Of a stretch of 64,000 nt of DNA, positions 1-64,000 are shown piece after piece. The translations under genes and the position numbers were made by a program. The notes beneath the pieces were generated by a model. The model was not told the origin of the DNA and made no database searches. It was given only the letters and a program-made list of their open reading frames with translations. The stretch is from the NCBI GenBank assembly GCA_963573385.1, contig CAUYLG010004843.1, positions 1-64,000 of the forward strand, given 5' to 3'. This stretch comes from Cacajao melanocephalus (Eukaryota; Chordata; Mammalia; Primates; Pitheciidae). Each line of letters opens with the position of its first letter. Within the stretch, counting starts at the first letter, position 1.

Positions 1-580
1 GTTCTCTTGCTGATGAGGAGCTGCGATCCCCTGTAGGAGGAGAGGCATTCTGATTTCGGGTGTTCTCAGCCTTTTTGCACTGGTTTCTTCCCATTTTTGT
101 GGATTTATCCACCTGTCATCTTTGTAATTGCCAACTTTCAGCTTGGATCTGAGTAGCCATCCGGCTTGTTGGTGATGAAGTTTTTTCTGTTTCTTAGTTT
201 CCCTCTGGCGGACGCCCCTTCCCCACAGAGCTTGGCCTTCCCAGGTTCAGCTGTGCTTACTGTGAAACTCTCAGTCCTCATCGCTTCCAATTGCTGTTCT
301 CTTTGTGGGGATGGGACCAGCCGAGCCCAACTCAAAGGGCACCCAGTCCTGTATACCCCGCACTGAGAAGCGCCGTGCCACGCCAGGGCACCAGCAAAAC
401 AGCCGTGCCGGCCAAAAGAGTCACACTGGTGACCCGTGTGGCTCCTCCGCTGGGTAGCTCCCAGTTTGTGGGCAACAGAAATTTGTCTGAAATTGCGGTG
501 TCCACTCGCTCTCTGTGCTTTCACTGGGAGCTACAATCCGGAGCTGTTGCTAATTGGCCATCTTGGATCTCTCTCCCCCA
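1..580 (-). mobile_element. LINE-1 (L1P) 5' end, inverted, cut by window edge
   Basis: Read on the minus strand from 580 the sequence resembles the start of the primate L1 5' untranslated region, including CAAGATGGCC and AACAGCTCCGG followed by AGCTCCCAG. About 580 bases of the 5' UTR are present; the rest lies beyond position 1. The downstream UTR resembles older primate subfamilies more than the youngest L1. Confidence 0.7.
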
Positions 581-1950
581 TTCAAAATTTTTAAAAATTT
601 TGGTAGAAATTGGCAAACATAGCCTAAAACTTAATTTTAAAGAAACATGTCCTTTAATAGTGAAAACAATTTTGAAAAAGAAGAATAAAGTTGGGAGACA
701 CACTATCTAATTTCAAAGCTTATTATATAGCTATAGTAATCAAAACAATGTAGTACTAACATAAAGAAAGGCATACAGAGCAATGAAATGATTAGTTTTT
801 GGTCCCAAAGGTTCCATGGTAATTTGATGGAGAAAAGTTAGTGTTTTCAACAAATGGTACTAATAAATCTCAACCTTCACTTCATGTCATACACAAAAAT
901 CAACTCAAAAGAGATTTCAAATCTAAATATAAGAGCTACAACTATAAAACTTCTAGCACAAAAATATTTGTGATCTAGGGTTAGGTAAATGTTTTTTAGG
1001 TAGGATATAAAAAATATAAACTATAAAATAAATATTAAACTATAAAATAAATATTAGATAAATTGAACTTCATTATAATTAAAAACTTCTGCTTTTCAAA
1101 ATATACTGTAAAAAAAATGAGAAGACAAGCCACAGCCTGAAAAAAAATGTGCGTAGCATATATCTGATAAAGGACTTGTATCTAGATTATCTAAAGAACT
1201 TTTCTGTCTCAATAATATGACATACATGTAATTTTTAAATGGACAAATAATTTAGCATATTTTTCATCATGAAGCTATACAAATGTCAAACACACAAAAA
1301 GATGCGCAACACTATTCATTATTAGAGAAATGCAAGTTAAAGCTACAATTAGATACTGGTTCACAAGAGAATGCATTTTTTAAAAACTGACAGTATTAAG
1401 TACCAGCAAGAACCTAGAACACTTGGAAATCAAGGATTATGTGAGGGTAGGAAAATGAAAAATGATACAGAAACTAGACAACAGTTTGGCCATTTCTTAT
1501 AAGGTTAAATAAAAACTTACCATTTGATCTGGCAATCTCACTCAGGTATTCACTCAAGATAAATTTAAAAATTGTGTGGAGAGGGGATTGACTACAAGTG
1601 AACATGAAAAAATACTTCCAGATTGGGGAACGGTTTGTGTCATGATTGTGATGGTGATAAGTTGTCTGTATATATTTGTCAAAATACATTTAATTGTACA
1701 CTTGAAATTAGTGGATTTTATTGTATATACATCATGCCCTGACAGATCTGATTCCAAAGAAGCTTCAAAGATAGAAATCTGATGAATGGTGGCCAGAGGT
1801 TGGAGGTGGGGGAAGAGACTGACTACGAGAAATTCAAGAAAATTTTTTGAGTTGGTGAAAATGCTCTAATAACTGGATTGTAGGATTCTTTACTTATTTA
1901 TTTATTAAAACTAACCAAACTGGACATTTTTAAAAGCTGAATTTTAAACC
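581..1950 (+). mobile_element. Old LINE-1 (L1M) ORF2 end and 3' UTR
   Basis: A decayed plus-strand copy of the L1 ORF2 C-terminal region. Signatures include the CAACAAATGGTACTAATAAA stretch near 850, the TCTGATAAAGGACTTGTATC stretch near 1163, and the GAGAAATGCAAGTTAAAGC stretch near 1325. A 3' UTR-like segment near 1785 contains GAATGGTGGCCAGAGGTTGG. Frames are broken by many stops. The younger inverted L1 appears to be inserted at its left end. Confidence 0.7.
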
Positions 1951-3629
1951 TGACTTTTTAAAAATTAATGAACAAGCAAACAAATAACAGAACACAACAG
2001 AGCAATATACTAACGTGCCTGCAGAAAAACACTTGTGACCCCAAAGTTGTATAGGCAGCCATTTTACCAAAAGACAGTGGAAAGATGTTCTCAGAAGTAC
2101 AAGGACTCAGAAAATAACCATCCAAGTAGTTTCCCTGAGTGAAGTACCTGGGATCCTATGACTAAATAAAGGAACGTAAGTCAAAAGAAAGAACACCAGA
2201 AACACTGATTAGATAATTGTTGGTCCACCTGATAGGATAAACATGGTAACAAACAAGGCCACTGCAAGAACATAAATTACCTTTGTGTATTAGATAAAGA
2301 AACATTCCTCCCAGGCCCTTCCCCTTTTTTTGTTAAAGAAAATATCTATATGGTAGGAATAGATGGAGCAACACAAAGAATTACTCCATTGATTACTGTG
2401 AAATATTGAGAGAGAAAAATGTTGAATTCATTCTCTTTCACAAAGGGAAATAAACAATTATCTTTCTGCCACTGACATTGATCAGTTTAATAGGAGTTAA
2501 GCTAATCTTTTTAAAAAATCAAATTAAGAAATGTCATGGGATTTATATTAAAAGCACTTTGGAACATATATTATTTTTATTTACTCCTTTACATTCAACT
2601 TTTGTTTTATCAAAGGAGCACCTGTTGTTTATACTGTTAAACCATAAGTCCAGAAATATGCATAATATTAATTTATTTTTTACTGACTGAAGATTCCCCT
2701 GAGGACATCTATATGCTACAATTTTTAGACTTAATGGCCACTCTACAGTTCTACAACACTGAAAACAAATAGTAATGGTCCCTGCCTACACAAACCCCTG
2801 CCCTAATTCCTGCTTCCTGAAGGCAATGACACAGCTGTTTTTCCTCCATATTTACCTCCATATTTTCAAATAAAATACTTGCTCTGCTATTTCTTGTTTT
2901 TTTTTTTTTAATTTGAGAAGTTATTTGCTGACTTTCTAATATGGAAGACAGGATTTAGAGCTCCTCCATCACATTTCACCTGCCCCATTATTCCACCAGA
3001 GATACAGCATGATGATTACTCAGATTATTATATAAATATGCTTCATAGCTGAGCCAGTACCTACAATAGATATGTTTCTTGGCTGTTTCAACTTTGTATA
3101 TTCCTGAAGTTAGTGTTTATCTTGTTTTCTCAGCATCTTAGGCTTCCCTTGCTGCTAGGCTAGGTTTCCATTTTCTCCTTCTGGGTAAGTCTACAGTCCA
3201 TCTGTTTTCTAGGTTCTAACGTTTTGTGGCTGTCATATCCTTTTCTGTTCTCTTGTCCATATAGCTTTATGCAATTGTAACCTTTTATTGTCTCTTGAGT
3301 GGTATTTCAGGAAGTGAAGGCAGACACATGGGTTCCGTTGACCACCATGTTAAGGAGCAGCCCCACCCAGTGTCACTAACTGATCTTGGCAGAGAAACAT
3401 CTGCAGAGGGAAGGCGAGGCCAGTAGGTGAGGGGCATTCCCCATTAGGGCAAACCAGGCATCTTGACCTGTCTTCTAACACCACTGAGGCCCCACTCAGC
3501 CACACCATCACTCTCTGGTTTGCACAGATCCTATTTCTCTTGTAATTTTGGAGAAAACATTTATTTAAAAAAATAAGTTAATTTAGTGAATTGAGAAGAA
3601 GGATGAGGGCCCATGGTCCTCACACCTAC

Positions 3630-62573
<58,944 letters not shown>

Positions 62574-62693
62574 CTGAAATAAATGACACACGGCAACTTT
62601 ATCAGCATCAGAAATGGATGAGTAATGCCCAAGAGTAAGACCTAATGAACAATAACAAAACTAAAACAGCACCAGCAACTAATGGAATTGGAT

Positions 62694-63035
62694 ACTTTTT
62701 TTTTTACTTTAAGTTCTAGGATACATGTGCTGAACATGCAGGTTTGTTACATAGGTATACATGTGCCATGGTGGTTCACTGCATCTAACAACCTGTCATC
62801 TAGGTTTTAAGCCCTGAATGCATTAGGTGTTTGTCCTAATGCTTTCTCTCCCCTTCCTCCCCTCCCTGGGTCCATGCGTTCTCGCTGTTCAACACCCACT
62901 TATGAGAACATGCAGTGTTTGGTTTTCTGTTCCTGCGTTAGTTTACTGAGGATGATGGTTTCCAGCTTCATCCACGTCCCTGAAAAGGATGTGAACTCAT
63001 TCTTTTTTATGGCTGCATGGATATTTATTTTTTTT
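62694..63035 (-). mobile_element. L1 3' end, inverted, 5'-truncated
   Basis: Antisense L1P 3' end: TTAAGTTCTAGGATACATGT, TTTGTTACATAGGTATACAT, GCAGTGTTTGGTTTTCTGTT and TTCATCCACGTCCCTGAAAA. It lies about 120 bases upstream of the long exon. Confidence 0.92.
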
Positions 63036-63061
63036 AAATAACACTCCCAGTGTTAGTGTTA

Positions 63062-63108
63062 TTTTATTTTTATTGTTGTGTCCTTGAAACACAACAATAA
63101 AAATAAAA
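63062..63108. repeat. Perfect 20-base inverted repeat, 7-base loop
   Basis: Left arm 63062-63081 and right arm 63089-63108 are exact reverse complements (20 of 20), with loop CCTTGAA. The arms are AT-rich with TTGTTGTGT at the loop end. It abuts a Tigger-like fragment. Confidence 0.95.
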
Positions 63109-63109
63109 C

Positions 63110-63335
63110 AAATGAAAAACAATACAGTATTATAACTAGGTATATAGCATTTACATCATTGTATTAGGTATTATAAATAATTTCGAGATGATTTAAAGTA
63201 TACAGGAGGATGTGTGTAGGTTACATGCAAATACTATGCTATTTTATATAAGAGACGTGAGCATCACTCACAGATTTTGGTATCCACGGGGATCCTGGAA
63301 CCAAATCCCCTAAAATACTATAGAAAACCACAAAC
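63110..63335. mobile_element. Tigger-type DNA transposon fragment
   Basis: Contains GAGATGATTTAAAGTATACA, GTTACATGCAAATACTATGC and GATTTTGGTATCCACGGGGA, recurrent in Tigger-derived repeats. Boundaries are approximate, and the hairpin to its left may belong to it. Confidence 0.6.
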
Positions 63336-64000
63336 TAGGATGGCGTCTTTTATAAGATTTGACTAAGGAAAAAACAAAATTTCTTGCTTTACTGCAGTGA
63401 TGCTAAGAAACACTGGACTCAGTAGCCAGATATGGGTTTAAATGCTATCTATACATTTTACATACTATGACTTAGAATGAAATAATATATGTAAAACTTC
63501 TACTGCAATTCCTAGCACAAGTAAAAAGTAGGAAATTATTGTTTTAATTGGGATGGTGAAATTAAAAGGCTAGACCAGATATTCAAAGTATATAAGATTA
63601 TGAGCTATAGCACACCTAATCTGGAAGAATATATTTAATATGATGAAAAAGGTATGTGCTTGTATCTATGTGTATAAAACAGATATAAACACATTGTTAT
63701 AAAGTTGTATGTGCAACTAAAATATTAGAAATCTAACTAATGTGAATTTAGTTCAGTAGTAATAACATAGAAAAAAATCTGGATACTCCTTTACTTATTG
63801 TTATAATGGGATACAGCTCAATGATGAAAAAAGAAACTTCATTTTAGGGGTTCAGGGCTATGGTGCTAATCTCAGCTGTTTTCCAGAACAAATTAAATTT
63901 TACACTATTTTTAAAATTGAAATCGTGTATAAAATTTGTCTTCGTAGTAGTGGAAAAGAAAATAGAATTGCAGAGAAACAAAGGAATCAATTCAGGCCTC

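Larger units (their letters stand above)
1..3629 (-). other. PCNX2: PCNX2 intron, 5' part
   Basis: The donor GTAGGT at 3629 opens an intron that runs off the left edge. It begins at the far end with an inverted L1 5' end (1-580), then an older plus-strand L1 3' portion (581-about 1950). Positions 1950-3600 are AT-rich and unassigned. I searched the minus strand for the next pecanex residues (EPWSMQH) and did not find them, so the next exon lies outside the window. Confidence 0.75.
62574..64000 (-). other. PCNX2: PCNX2 intron, 3' part, upstream of the long exon
   Basis: The intron enters from beyond the right edge and ends at the acceptor AG at 62575-62574, preceded by TTTATTTC. It holds an inverted L1 3' end (about 62694-63035), a perfect hairpin (63062-63108) and a Tigger-like DNA transposon fragment to about 63335. 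The last 650 bases are AT-rich and I recognise nothing in them. Confidence 0.8.

Noticed and set aside
138..710. Overlapping frames on both strands at the left edge
   Set aside because: They fall in the L1 5' untranslated region, which is GC-rich and produces long frames by chance.

Overview
The window is intronic and exonic DNA of a primate. It carries many Alu elements on both strands with poly(A) tails and target-site duplications, primate-specific LINE-1 ends, and older mammalian L2, MIR, MER5A and Tigger copies. The only gene I can support is on the minus strand: PCNX2 (pecanex 2, formerly PCNXL2), on chromosome 1q42 in human. I identified it from remembered protein sequence; no search was run. 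Several residues and the number of DTSCQ units differ from the human protein as I remember it, so the species may be a non-human simian. I cannot settle that here.

Eleven consecutive internal exons can be placed to the base, because each splice phase joins correctly to the next. In transcript order (high to low coordinates) they are 62573-61203, 55896-55749, 55609-55464, 53941-53848, 41224-41089, 30888-30743, 21832-21679, 21579-21547, 12393-12222, 4998-4888 and 3721-3630. Together they hold 2603 coding bases, about 867 residues. They cover the long disordered cytoplasmic region and the first part of the multipass membrane region. The 5' exons lie beyond position 64000 and the 3' exons beyond position 1.

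The layout is sparse. Positions 1-3629 are intron, starting with an inverted L1 5' end inside an older L1. The membrane-region exons lie at 3.6-31 kb, the serine-rich linker exons at 41-56 kb, and the single 1371-base exon at 61-62.6 kb. Introns range from 99 bases to 12.6 kb and are filled with Alu, L1, L2, MIR, one LTR-like block and DNA-transposon fossils.

The points most worth a second look are: a 33-base micro-exon behind a 99-base GC-AG intron; a five-copy 18-base coding minisatellite; a coding A8 tract; an exon start with two possible acceptors 7 bases apart; inverted Alu pairs around two single exons; and a perfect 20-base hairpin. I found no tRNA or other structured RNA gene, no CRISPR, no operon-like unit, and no evidence of a new biological system.
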